Assembly (NCBI GenBank): GCA_019419725.1
Contig: DXZL01000101.1
Location: forward strand, 1 to 5,456
Direction of reading: 5' to 3'
Source: Veillonella sp.
GTDB taxonomy: Bacteria; Bacillota; Negativicutes; Veillonellales; Veillonellaceae
DNA: 5,456 nt
This document shows, piece after piece, positions 1-5,456 of this stretch. The notes below the pieces were generated by a model that made no database searches, was not told the origin of the DNA, and saw only the letters and a list, made by a program, of their open reading frames with translations. Each line of letters opens with the position of its first letter. The stretch's first letter is position 1. Made by a program: the position numbers and the translations under genes.

Positions 1-805
1 CGGTACGCCTGCAGAGGAAACAGCTAGCGGCAAGCTTGTTATGGCTCGAGAAGGCGTGTTTGACGATTTAGACCTAGCTTTCATGATGCACGGCAGCGAT
101 ACGACGACAGTAGACGGCAAGTCTTTGGCGTTGAATCTCGTGAATATCAAGTTTCACGGCAAGTCTGCTCATGCGGCGATTGCTCCGGAGAAGGGAATCA
201 GCGCCTTAGATGCCGTGTTATTGTTCTTCAACGGCATGGAGTACTTGCGCGAGCATGTACCAACTGAGGTTCGTATGCATGGTATCATCACTGATGGCGG
301 TAAGGCGGCGAATATTGTTCCAGATTATGCGTGTACTCAATGGTATATTCGATCTTCTAGTCGCATTCGTCTCGATGAGATTGTGGAGCGCGTGAAAAAT
401 GTAGCTCAAGGGGCAGCTTTACAGGTGGGCGCTACCATGGAATGGGAAGAGGTTAAGGCGTACGACAACAAAGTCAATGTACAAACCTTGAACGATATAC
501 TTTTAAAAAATGCAGAAAAAGTAGGGGCCCCAGAGATTTCTGAGCCTCGCAAGGTGACGGGGTCCACCGATTTCTCTAGCGTGACGTTCCGTGTGCCAGG
601 TGCGTGTTTGCGCGTGAAATTCGTAGGCAAGGGCGTAACGAGTCATTCTCAGGAATGGTTAGACAATGGTAAAAGCCAGCTCGCTGAGGACGCTATCATG
701 TATGGCGCGAAGGGTATTGCCTTATCTGTTGAGGAAATCCTTGAAACACCAGGTTTGTTAGAAAAAATCAAAGAAGATTTCAAACAGGCAAAGGAAAACT
801 TCTAA
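1..805 (+). CDS. M20 family metallo-amidohydrolase (AbgB/PM20D2-like), 5'-truncated by window edge
   Basis: The reading frame is open from base 2, so the gene begins upstream; the ATG at 41 is internal. The first visible residues, GTPAEE, are the conserved M20 metal-site motif (the Glu pair supplies a catalytic and a metal-binding residue). About 267 residues are visible of a usual 390-400, so the N-terminal part with the first metal ligands is missing. Counting from Met at 41: AFMMHG gives a likely metal His at 17; residues about 28-115 form the lid/dimerisation domain with GKSAHAA (His44) and HGIITDGGKAANIVPD; GSTDFSSV lies at 174-181; the late metal-ligand His is in SHSQEW (202). This lid pattern is typical of the p-aminobenzoyl-glutamate hydrolase subunit B and PM20D2 (dipeptidase-like) branch. 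The enzyme would be cytosolic and hydrolyse an amide bond in an N-acyl amino acid or dipeptide. The exact substrate is unknown. It lies 29 bases ahead of a DcuC-type transporter, probably in one operon. Confidence 0.92.
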   Translation, partial: GTPAEETASGKLVMAREGVFDDLDLAFMMHGSDTTTVDGKSLALNLVNIKFHGKSAHAAIAPEKGISALDAVLLFFNGMEYLREHVPTEVRMHGIITDGGKAANIVPDYACTQWYIRSSSRIRLDEIVERVKNVAQGAALQVGATMEWEEVKAYDNKVNVQTLNDILLKNAEKVGAPEISEPRKVTGSTDFSSVTFRVPGACLRVKFVGKGVTSHSQEWLDNGKSQLAEDAIMYGAKGIALSVEEILETPGLLEKIKEDFKQAKENF

Positions 806-821
806 GTATTGTGTTGTGAAT

Positions 822-827
822 GGAGGG
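822..827 (+). promoter_or_regulatory. Ribosome binding site that sets the start of the DcuC-like gene
   Basis: GGAGGG lies 7 bases before the ATG at 835. An earlier in-frame ATG at 820 overlaps this ribosome site and has no good site of its own, so 835 is the better start. This removes five residues (MEGTC) from the longest reading. Confidence 0.85.
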
Positions 828-834
828 AACATGT

Positions 835-2196
835 ATGAATTTGTTAGTTTGTTTATTGGTTATTGCCATAACGGGGGCGCTGGTTATTAAGAAGTTTAAA
901 GCGCAAACCGTATTGTTGTTAGGCGGTCTTATTATGATGTTCGCAGCTTATTTGTTAGGCTATACGACATCTTTCGTAGAAGCGAAGAAGGCCACAGGGG
1001 TTCTTTTCTTTGATGCTTTTGAATTCATTAATATTACAACTGCTAAAGATGCGGCAAACCTTGGTCTCATGATCATGACTTGTACTGGTTTTGCGAAGTA
1101 CATGGACCACATCGGTGCCAGCTCTCGCCTCGTTGTAACGGCTATCAAACCGCTTGGTAAAATGAAATCTGCGTACCTAGTAATGGCGCTTACATTTATT
1201 CTAAATATGTTCATGTCCCTAGTAATCCCAAGTGCGTCTGGCCTTGCGATGCTCATGATGGTGACAATATTCCCAATCCTTGTGCGCTTAGGCGTTAGCC
1301 CTGTAGGTGCTGCAGCAGCTGTTGCTACAGGTCATTTGCTCGACATCGGTCCTGCATCTGCTACTACATTACTCGTATCCAAAACTGTAAACATGCCTGT
1401 TCATGAATACTTTGTTGGGTATCAATTGAAAGTATATATTATCTGTGGTTTGATGGCGGCTATTGCTCATTTCGTATGGCAAAAATACTTGGATAAAAAA
1501 TCTGGTCATGTTCCTGCAGAATATGTTGAATCTCATAAATCTGATGACCTTGAAGTAGGTCCATTACCATATATCTTCTTGCCATTATTACCATTAATCT
1601 TTATCCTTGGTTTCAGCGATTATGGTATTCAAGGTGTTAAAATGAACGTAAACCTTGCGATGTTCCTTAGCTTGTTCATCGCTATGGGTTGTGAACTCAT
1701 TCGTCATCGTGACTTCCGCAAAATGGCGGCTAGCATCCAAACCTTCTTCAAAGGCATGGGCGACCAATTTGCAAACACTGTAACATTGATCGTTGCTGGT
1801 GAAACATTCGCCTTCGGTTTGACTTCCTTGGGAATCGTAAAAGAATTCGTTGCCGCTATTCAAAGCCTTGCCATCTCCGCTGACGTAGTAGGTGTTATCG
1901 TATCTACAATTATTACAGGCTTAAGTATCGTAATGGGCTCTGGTGTTGCATCTATGTTCGCATTTGCGCCACTCGTTCCTAACTTTGCGGCTGACCTAGG
2001 TGGTAATGCAACAACTATCCTTCTTGGCATGCAAAATGCAGCCAGCGTAGGCCGTCTACTTAGCCCAATCAGTGCTGTTATGATCGCCGTAGCTGGTATC
2101 GCAAACATCTCCAGTTTCGACCTCGTAAAACGAACAAGCGTACCTGTAATCGTTACATTCATTACAAGTACAATTGCGATTTTGCTTATTCACTAA
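835..2196 (+). CDS. dcuC: DcuC family C4-dicarboxylate/anion transporter
   Basis: A 453-residue integral membrane protein with about a dozen hydrophobic segments, close in length to E. coli DcuC (about 460). It keeps the family's signature stretches: LGLMIMTCTGFAKYMDHIGA (76-95), a Ser/Gly-rich segment with SLVIPSASGLAMLMM (about 128-142), GSGVASMFAFAPLVP (368-382), and near the C terminus QNAASVGRLLSPISAV (400-415) followed by KRTSVPV (432-438), nearly residue for residue as in DcuC. Known members exchange or export C4-dicarboxylates such as succinate and fumarate under anaerobic conditions. Here the gene follows an M20 amidohydrolase by 29 bases, so the cargo may instead be the enzyme's acylated or dipeptide substrate, or a dicarboxylic product; that is inference. 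The family call is firm; the symbol is by family likeness, not proven orthology. No strong terminator is seen directly after the stop; the large hairpin at 2293-2355 may serve. Confidence 0.9.
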   Translation: MNLLVCLLVIAITGALVIKKFKAQTVLLLGGLIMMFAAYLLGYTTSFVEAKKATGVLFFDAFEFINITTAKDAANLGLMIMTCTGFAKYMDHIGASSRLVVTAIKPLGKMKSAYLVMALTFILNMFMSLVIPSASGLAMLMMVTIFPILVRLGVSPVGAAAAVATGHLLDIGPASATTLLVSKTVNMPVHEYFVGYQLKVYIICGLMAAIAHFVWQKYLDKKSGHVPAEYVESHKSDDLEVGPLPYIFLPLLPLIFILGFSDYGIQGVKMNVNLAMFLSLFIAMGCELIRHRDFRKMAASIQTFFKGMGDQFANTVTLIVAGETFAFGLTSLGIVKEFVAAIQSLAISADVVGVIVSTIITGLSIVMGSGVASMFAFAPLVPNFAADLGGNATTILLGMQNAASVGRLLSPISAVMIAVAGIANISSFDLVKRTSVPVIVTFITSTIAILLIH

Positions 2197-2249
2197 TTCT
2201 AAATAGTGCTTTGTTGTTCATATTGGAATTAAACTGATATTAGAAGTAA

Positions 2250-2375
2250 ATACAATACCTCAATAATAAAATATATAAACTATAAAAGGCTCAATAATAG
2301 GCATGTTCTCTAGGTTATAGTATACTTATACTAATGAGAGAACGTGCCTATTGTTATTTGAGAGAGGTATTGTAT
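2250..2375 (+). promoter_or_regulatory. Nested inverted-repeat leader that can mask the ribosome site of the exported-protein gene
   Basis: ATACAATACCTC (2250-2261) is perfectly complementary over 12 bases to GAGGTATTGTAT (2364-2375), which contains the GAGG ribosome site and the first two bases of the start codon at 2374. A transcript entering from upstream could fold with both sealed. The large inner hairpin at 2293-2355 brings the two arms together. A transcript started inside or after the inner hairpin would lack the upstream arm and leave the ribosome site free. The pairing is seen directly; the control role is inferred. Confidence 0.5.
2293..2355 (+). terminator. Large intergenic hairpin, possible terminator or operator
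   Basis: AATAGGCATGTTCTCT (2296-2311) pairs with AGAGAACGTGCCTATT (2337-2352) with one G-U pair; three more pairs (2293-2295 with 2353-2355, one wobble) make a 19-bp stem. The loop holds a smaller palindrome, TAGTATA-CT-TATACTA (2319-2334). The stem is followed by a modest T-rich run (TTGTTATTT), so it could end the amidohydrolase-transporter transcript. The loop also contains a -10-like TATACT (2327-2332), but no good -35 partner was found. It could instead be a protein-binding operator. Confidence 0.45.
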
Positions 2376-3594
2376 GAAATTAAAAAGTACTTTGTTGAGC
2401 TTAGCTGTAGCAGTAGCTTTCACCATGCCTATTGATGCGGCACAGTATACTGTGCCTGAAGGACAACCGCCTGTACCAGGGGCTGACGCTAGTATTCCAG
2501 ATAATGCATATCAGAACTATCGTTACGATAAGACTCGCAATATTCCTACTGCTGATCACATTAAGAAAATGGAAGAGTATAATAAGCGAATTGATGGAGA
2601 GGTTCTTGAGAAGAAAGGAACTGCGGAGCAGGCAGAGCAATCAAAAAAAGCCTATGCGAAGTATTTGGATTTAATTACGCATGAATCTACTGTAATTTTA
2701 TTGCACGAAGGTGATTATAAGGCTAAAGTGACATTGCCTATTTCAGTGGTAGAAAGTTATTTTGAGGACTTAAATAAAAAGGGTAAAGGCTCGTATGTTT
2801 TTGAACACAATGTTATTGCTGGGCTAGTAGGTGCTAATGAAGGAGTTGAAGATTTAGGATTTTATAGAAATGATCAACGTAAAGGGGAATTTAAGTATCC
2901 GGGCATTAGTAAAGGCTATTGGGGAATAAGAGAGAAATATTCGAATGGGAATTTACCTGTAATGTATGCAGCTGTTACTTTTGATCAATACCCAAATCAG
3001 ATGTATATGGCAATCCTAGGCAATAAGAATCAGCCCATTACAAAAAATCTAGAATCTACAATGGCTAATTTTGTAATTCCTTCTATGCAGACACTAGATG
3101 ATCTAGATAAAACTAGTGATACTGTTACGTGGGATAATCTAACCTATCGACTACCTAAGGGTATGATGTTAGATATTGAAGAAAAAAGTGATAACTTTCA
3201 GGGTCGCGTGTATGTTGGAGACGGTATGAAACTCGTTGTTGCACGTAGTGCCTTAGTAGATAAAGCGGTGCCTATACAGTTGTATACTCAGACGGTTTTA
3301 AAACACTTTTTCTATAAAAAGAATCCAATATTAGTAAAAGATATACCTCTTCAAGCAGCCTTAATATGGAATAATGGTGTTCCTTCATATCTTTTGGAGC
3401 AATATAATCCAGGTAAGAAATCTCGTATTTTCCATCTGATAACAGATGATAAATATGAATACTATATTTCGTTTACCTATGAAGATGGTAAAAATAAGTA
3501 TAATCATATTGAACTACGTAATATAATGGAATACTTAGACTTCGGAAATGCCAAGCAACTAAGACATGCTAGTAATAAAAGAGTAAAGAAATAA
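2374..3594 (+). CDS. Exported protein of unknown function
   Basis: A 406-residue protein I do not recognise. Residues 1-22 look like a Sec signal peptide: KLK at the N terminus, a hydrophobic core LLSLAVAVAFTM, then IDAAQ as a probable signal peptidase I site. No Cys is seen, so it is not a lipoprotein and has no disulphides. Next come a Pro-rich linker (about 28-42), a charged helical stretch rich in Lys and Glu (about 60-98) and a mixed alpha/beta body rich in Tyr, Asp and Lys, ending in a basic tail (HASNKRVKK). No later transmembrane segment is evident, so it is probably periplasmic or surface-associated. AGAGAGG (2361-2367) lies 6 bases before the ATG and supports the start. The gene is visibly more AT-rich than its neighbours. 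It appears to be a single-gene unit between a leader hairpin and its own terminator. Confidence 0.85.
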   Translation: MKLKSTLLSLAVAVAFTMPIDAAQYTVPEGQPPVPGADASIPDNAYQNYRYDKTRNIPTADHIKKMEEYNKRIDGEVLEKKGTAEQAEQSKKAYAKYLDLITHESTVILLHEGDYKAKVTLPISVVESYFEDLNKKGKGSYVFEHNVIAGLVGANEGVEDLGFYRNDQRKGEFKYPGISKGYWGIREKYSNGNLPVMYAAVTFDQYPNQMYMAILGNKNQPITKNLESTMANFVIPSMQTLDDLDKTSDTVTWDNLTYRLPKGMMLDIEEKSDNFQGRVYVGDGMKLVVARSALVDKAVPIQLYTQTVLKHFFYKKNPILVKDIPLQAALIWNNGVPSYLLEQYNPGKKSRIFHLITDDKYEYYISFTYEDGKNKYNHIELRNIMEYLDFGNAKQLRHASNKRVKK

Positions 3595-3597
3595 GAA

Positions 3598-3625
3598 AAA
3601 GACCGTACCTTGGGGTACGGTCTTT
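3598..3625 (+). terminator. Rho-independent terminator of the exported-protein gene
   Basis: GACCGTACC (3601-3609) pairs perfectly with GGTACGGTC (3614-3622) around the loop TTGG. Flanking AAA and TTT extend the stem to 12 bp. It lies four bases after the stop codon. The downstream T run is short (TTTACTGTATTT), but the A run before it would let it also act on the minus strand. Confidence 0.85.
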
Positions 3626-3646
3626 ACTGTATTTATCTATATATTT

Positions 3647-3679
3647 CTATTATTCGTTCCTTATTGTATCGAATAATAG
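3647..3679. repeat. 10-bp perfect inverted repeat overlapping the toxin promoter -35
   Basis: CTATTATTCG (3647-3656) and CGAATAATAG (3670-3679) are exact inverted copies with 13 bases between them. The spacer contains the -35 hexamer (3664-3669) and the right arm lies in the promoter spacer. No T run follows, so it is not a typical terminator. An operator for a dimeric regulator is possible, but no regulator gene is in view. Confidence 0.55.
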
Positions 3680-3692
3680 TTCGTCATATAAT
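3664..3692 (+). promoter_or_regulatory. Toxin mRNA promoter
   Basis: A -35 of TTGTAT (3664-3669), a 17-base spacer and a perfect -10 TATAAT (3687-3692). The expected start is near 3699, giving a 5' untranslated region of about 55 bases. The -35 is weak (three of six consensus bases) and lies inside an inverted repeat, so the promoter may be regulated. Confidence 0.75.
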
Positions 3693-3720
3693 AAGACTAG
3701 AATAGTTAGACGAGGTTGGG

Positions 3721-3744
3721 CCTCTCTTCGTCATCGAAGGGAGG
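3721..3744 (+). promoter_or_regulatory. Hairpin burying the toxin ribosome binding site
   Basis: CCTCTCTTCG (3721-3730) pairs with CGAAGGGAGG (3735-3744) over 10 bp (one G-U) around the loop TCAT. The 3' arm is the ribosome site itself (AAGGGAGGG, 3737-3745, 8 bases before the ATG at 3754). Such hiding of a very strong ribosome site is typical of type I toxin mRNAs. Confidence 0.8.
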
Positions 3745-3753
3745 GATAAGCCT

Positions 3754-3855
3754 ATGAGTGATTATGAATTAATCATGCTCTTATTACAGGTGATAACTGT
3801 GGTTATTGCTTTTGGGGCATTAATAGCGCTTATTTGTCTTGGAAAAGACAAATAG
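3754..3855 (+). CDS. Putative type I toxin, holin-like TxpA/BsrG-type peptide
   Basis: A 33-residue peptide, MSDYELIMLLLQVITVVI followed by AFGALIALICLGKDK. It has a short polar N terminus, one hydrophobic span (about residues 6-29) and a charged tail (GKDK). The start M-S-x-Y-E-x-I-M matches the N-terminal pattern of Bacillus TxpA and BsrG and of the 'putative holin-like toxin' family. Those peptides insert in the membrane and are toxic when their antisense RNA is missing. The start is well supported by a strong but hairpin-bound ribosome site. The surroundings fit a type I system: its own promoter, a convergent minus-strand promoter over the 3' untranslated region, and 5'-3' mRNA complementarity. 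Toxicity is inferred; a small membrane peptide of another role cannot be excluded from sequence alone. Confidence 0.85.
   Translation: MSDYELIMLLLQVITVVIAFGALIALICLGKDK
3831..3854 (+). other. Perfect 10-bp hairpin with GGAA loop over the toxin stop codon
   Basis: TATTTGTCTT (3831-3840) and AAGACAAATA (3845-3854) pair perfectly around GGAA, which fits the stable GNRA tetraloop pattern. The stem covers the last coding codons and most of the stop codon. It probably stabilises the mRNA; it has no T run and is not a terminator. Confidence 0.65.
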
Positions 3856-3883
3856 CCCTTCGTTATCTTAGATGATTCGATAA

Positions 3884-3953
3884 CTAAAAGGCCATTTCTC
3901 AAGATTCTTTGCTTTTAGAGATGAGCCTGACGTTACGACTCGTCTGACTATCT
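3884..3953 (-). ncRNA. Antisense RNA antitoxin (RatA/SR4-like position)
   Basis: A minus-strand transcript is predicted from the promoter at 3960-3988, starting near 3953 and ending near 3884, about 70 bases. It is fully complementary to the 3' untranslated region of the toxin mRNA, the arrangement seen for RatA/txpA and SR4/bsrG. It begins AGATAGTCAGACGAG, nearly the same as the predicted toxin mRNA start, and can form GACG/CGTC (3944-3941 with 3932-3929) plus the terminator hairpin. If the terminator leaks, a longer form would run across the toxin coding region. No RNA family is recognised by sequence; the call rests on promoter, terminator and context. Confidence 0.65.
3886..3927 (-). terminator. 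Probable terminator of the antisense RNA
   Basis: Read on the minus strand, GGC, CAT and CTC (3927-3918, one unpaired base) pair with GAG, ATG and GCC (3900-3891, two-base bulge) around a 17-base A-rich loop. The hairpin is followed at once by TTTT (3889-3886). The stem is bulged and the T run short, so termination may be partial. Confidence 0.55.
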
Positions 3954-3959
3954 ATCTAT

Positions 3960-3988
3960 ATTATAGTAAGGTTATGATATATCGTCAA
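3960..3988 (-). promoter_or_regulatory. Near-consensus antisense RNA promoter
   Basis: On the minus strand: -35 TTGACG (3988-3983), a spacer of exactly 17 bases, and a perfect -10 TATAAT (3965-3960). It is clearly stronger than the facing toxin promoter (five versus three matches in the -35), as expected when an unstable antitoxin must exceed its toxin. It points into the toxin 3' region and away from every other gene. Confidence 0.85.
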
Positions 3989-4042
3989 ATTGTGATGAAT
4001 ATGTGTATAATACGTAATGTGTTGAGGTCTTGTAAAATAAGG

Positions 4043-4078
4043 AAAACTCCTATTGGTTTAACCGATAGGAGTTTTTTT
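4043..4078. terminator. Bidirectional terminator between the toxin locus and the symporter gene
   Basis: AACTCCTATTGGT (4045-4057) pairs with ACCGATAGGAGTT (4061-4073), one G-U, around TTA, with further A-T pairs outside. Seven Ts follow on the plus strand (4072-4078), and the minus strand has TTTTCC then TTATTTT. It lies 30 bases past the symporter stop and can end transcripts from both sides, including full-length toxin mRNA. Confidence 0.9.
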
Positions 4079-4107
4079 AGTGTGTTCTTTTATACGCTTC
4101 TTTTATA

Positions 4108-5456
4108 TCATTCTTTCAAGTCGTCAGGAATCGCCGGTGGAGCCGGTGGTTTGCCCATGGATCTTTCAATGAACACCACAGCCACAAAGACGATGAGGCT
4201 GACAATGGAACCAAAGATGATGGACATGATGCCGTATGGGTTGCCCACGAATTCCCAGTACACGCCTGCGATAGAGCCGAGCACGATGGACCAAATGCCA
4301 GCGCCAGCTGTTGCATTTTTCCAAGTGAGGCCAAGTAGGAATGCGGCGAATGGGCCAGCAGATCTCATAGTGAAAGCAAATACGAGCATCGGAATGATGG
4401 CTTTGCTTACAAGGGAGATAACGATGGCGATGATGCCGAGGAATAGCACGCATAAACGGCTATATTTAGTGAGCTGAGCATCAGTGAGGCTTTTACCAAA
4501 ATGATGTTCTACAATATCCTTGGTAAATACAGTAGCGGCGCCTAATAGGTCGCCTGCGCCTGATGAAAGCGTTGCCGATACGACAGCGGCCATAACGAAG
4601 CCTGCCATTATTGGAGGCATGAGGTTAAGTGCTACCGTTGCCACCGCGTTGTTCGCTTCGATGTTTGGAAACTCAGCTAATGCTACGAGGCCTAACACGG
4701 CAGGAACGAAGGCAAATAGAGCCATGATAATACCACAAATGATGGAACCAAGAACGGCTGTTTTTTCGTCCTTCGCGGCGAAGTACCGTTGTACGGACTC
4801 TTGGCCGGTGGAGAAGGTCATGAAGTACATGATAATAAGGCCTATGATAGTTTTCCAACCAACCTTTGTAAAGCCAAGCTGTTCAGGTGGTAATTTAGCT
4901 ACTACTGATTCCCAGCCGCCCACATTGTGCAATACGAACGGCACAGCGAGGGAGAAGCCCCCAACGAGAACGAAGAAATGGATAACGTCCGTCATCGTTA
5001 CGCTCCACATGCCACCGGACATGGTGTAAATTACGAGAACCGCACCGCAGATGAGGATGGCGAGCTCTGTTGAAAGCCCGGTGAGAACGCTAATAATCGT
5101 TGCTGTCGCTGTAATCTGTACGCCTGCAAGTGTAATAGTTGCGAGCATAGAGAGAATCGATGTAATGAGATGACTAGAGCCACCGAAGCGACGACCGATG
5201 ATCTCTGGCACTGTTGTTGCCATAGCACGACGTAAAAGCGGTGCGATGAAAGCAACGAGAATAACCCCAATCCCTGCAGAGACTACGTACCAACCTGCAG
5301 ATAAACCCCAAGAACCATACGCTTTTGCGGCTACACCAACGGTACTCCCGCCACCGATCTCCGTAGCTGCTAATGTGCCTGCCGTCATAAGAACCCCAAT
5401 ACGACGACCTGCGAGTAGATAGTCAGTACTATCTTTTACACGAATATGACAATACA
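4108..5456 (-). CDS. Sodium:solute symporter (SSS/SLC5 family), 5'-truncated by window edge
   Basis: The frame stays open upstream of the ATG at 5388 to the window edge and encodes STDYLLAGRRIGVL just before TAGTLAATEIGGGSTVG. DYxLAGR followed by this first helix is the classic N-terminal SSS pattern, so the Met at 5388 is internal and the true start is outside. About 448 residues are visible of a usual 460-520, with around a dozen membrane helices. Counting from that Met: TGQESVQRYFAAKDEKTA (194-211) is a typical SSS loop, and SATLSSGAGDLLGAATVFTKDI (271-292, Ser275-Ser276) aligns with the Ser-Thr pair of the sodium site in PutP. The C terminus is a short Pro-rich tail. It would import a small organic solute (amino acid, carboxylate or similar) with sodium; the substrate cannot be read from sequence. 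It converges on the toxin locus and ends at the shared terminator. Confidence 0.92.
   Translation of the reverse strand, partial: YCHIRVKDSTDYLLAGRRIGVLMTAGTLAATEIGGGSTVGVAAKAYGSWGLSAGWYVVSAGIGVILVAFIAPLLRRAMATTVPEIIGRRFGGSSHLITSILSMLATITLAGVQITATATIISVLTGLSTELAILICGAVLVIYTMSGGMWSVTMTDVIHFFVLVGGFSLAVPFVLHNVGGWESVVAKLPPEQLGFTKVGWKTIIGLIIMYFMTFSTGQESVQRYFAAKDEKTAVLGSIICGIIMALFAFVPAVLGLVALAEFPNIEANNAVATVALNLMPPIMAGFVMAAVVSATLSSGAGDLLGAATVFTKDIVEHHFGKSLTDAQLTKYSRLCVLFLGIIAIVISLVSKAIIPMLVFAFTMRSAGPFAAFLLGLTWKNATAGAGIWSIVLGSIAGVYWEFVGNPYGIMSIIFGSIVSLIVFVAVVFIERSMGKPPAPPAIPDDLKE

Larger units (their letters stand above)
3702..3951 (+). other. Long-range 5'-3' complementarity in the toxin mRNA
   Basis: ATAGTTAGACGAG (3702-3714), just after the predicted mRNA start, pairs over all 13 positions (one G-U) with CTCGTCTGACTAT (3939-3951) in the 3' untranslated region, about 85 bases past the toxin stop. 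Closing the ends this way is known to keep full-length mRNAs of several type I toxins (hok, fst, aapA families) inactive. The pairing is seen; its role here is inferred. Confidence 0.65.

Noticed and set aside
41..43. ATG at 41 as the start of the amidohydrolase.
   Set aside because: The upstream codons encode the conserved GTPAEE motif in frame, so this Met is internal to a gene cut by the window edge.
820..834. An upstream in-frame ATG for the DcuC-like gene.
   Set aside because: It overlaps the ribosome site that serves the ATG at 835 and has no site of its own.
2191..2216. A 5-bp hairpin (CACTA/TAGTG) at the transporter stop followed by CTTTGTTGTT.
   Set aside because: The stem is too short and the T run broken; the larger hairpin at 2293-2355 is the better terminator candidate.
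3982..4011. A possible plus-strand promoter (TCGTCA, 18 bases, TATAAT at 4006-4011).
   Set aside because: Only the -10 is good; transcription would give about 60 bases ending at the terminator, with no gene. It could still be a tiny RNA, but nothing else supports it.
3974..4477. A 167-codon open frame on the plus strand.
   Set aside because: It runs opposite to the symporter, crosses the bidirectional terminator and has no ribosome site or family likeness; it is a shadow of the symporter gene.
4520..5029. A 169-codon open frame on the plus strand.
   Set aside because: Fully antisense to the well-supported symporter; the Ala/Thr-rich product is an artefact of the codon use of that gene.

Overview
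The window looks like chromosome of a diderm Firmicute of the Negativicutes, most likely Veillonella or a close relative. This is an inference from the moderately AT-rich composition, strong GGAGG-type ribosome sites, the style of the proteins and an exported protein with a signal peptide. It cannot be proven from the sequence alone. There is no rRNA, tRNA, CRISPR array or insertion sequence.

Layout: (1) 1-2196, plus strand: the 3' two thirds of an M20-family metallo-amidohydrolase of the AbgB/PM20D2 type, followed 29 bases later by a DcuC-family anion transporter whose real start is at 835. They look like one operon for taking up and hydrolysing an N-acyl or dipeptide-like substrate. (2) 2197-2373: a leader with two nested inverted repeats, the outer of which covers the ribosome site and start codon of the next gene. 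(3) 2374-3594: a visibly more AT-rich gene for an exported protein of unknown function, closed by a hairpin terminator. (4) 3595-4107: a 513-base gap that appears to hold a compact type I toxin-antitoxin locus. (5) 4108-5456, minus strand: a sodium:solute symporter that runs off the right edge, converging on a shared bidirectional terminator.

The most interesting part is the toxin-antitoxin locus. A 33-residue single-span hydrophobic peptide (3754-3855), with the N-terminal M-S-x-Y-E-x-I-M pattern of the TxpA/BsrG 'putative holin-like toxin' group, sits behind a promoter with a perfect TATAAT. Its ribosome site is buried in a 10-bp hairpin. Facing it, on the minus strand, is a near-consensus promoter (TTGACG, 17 bp, TATAAT) followed by about 70 transcribed bases and a terminator-like hairpin, which together look like a RatA/SR4-type antisense antitoxin. 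The 5' end of the toxin mRNA can pair over 13 bp with its own 3' untranslated region, and the antisense RNA starts with almost the same 16 bases as the toxin mRNA. This suggests that the antitoxin binds the toxin's 3' arm by imitating the toxin's own 5' end.
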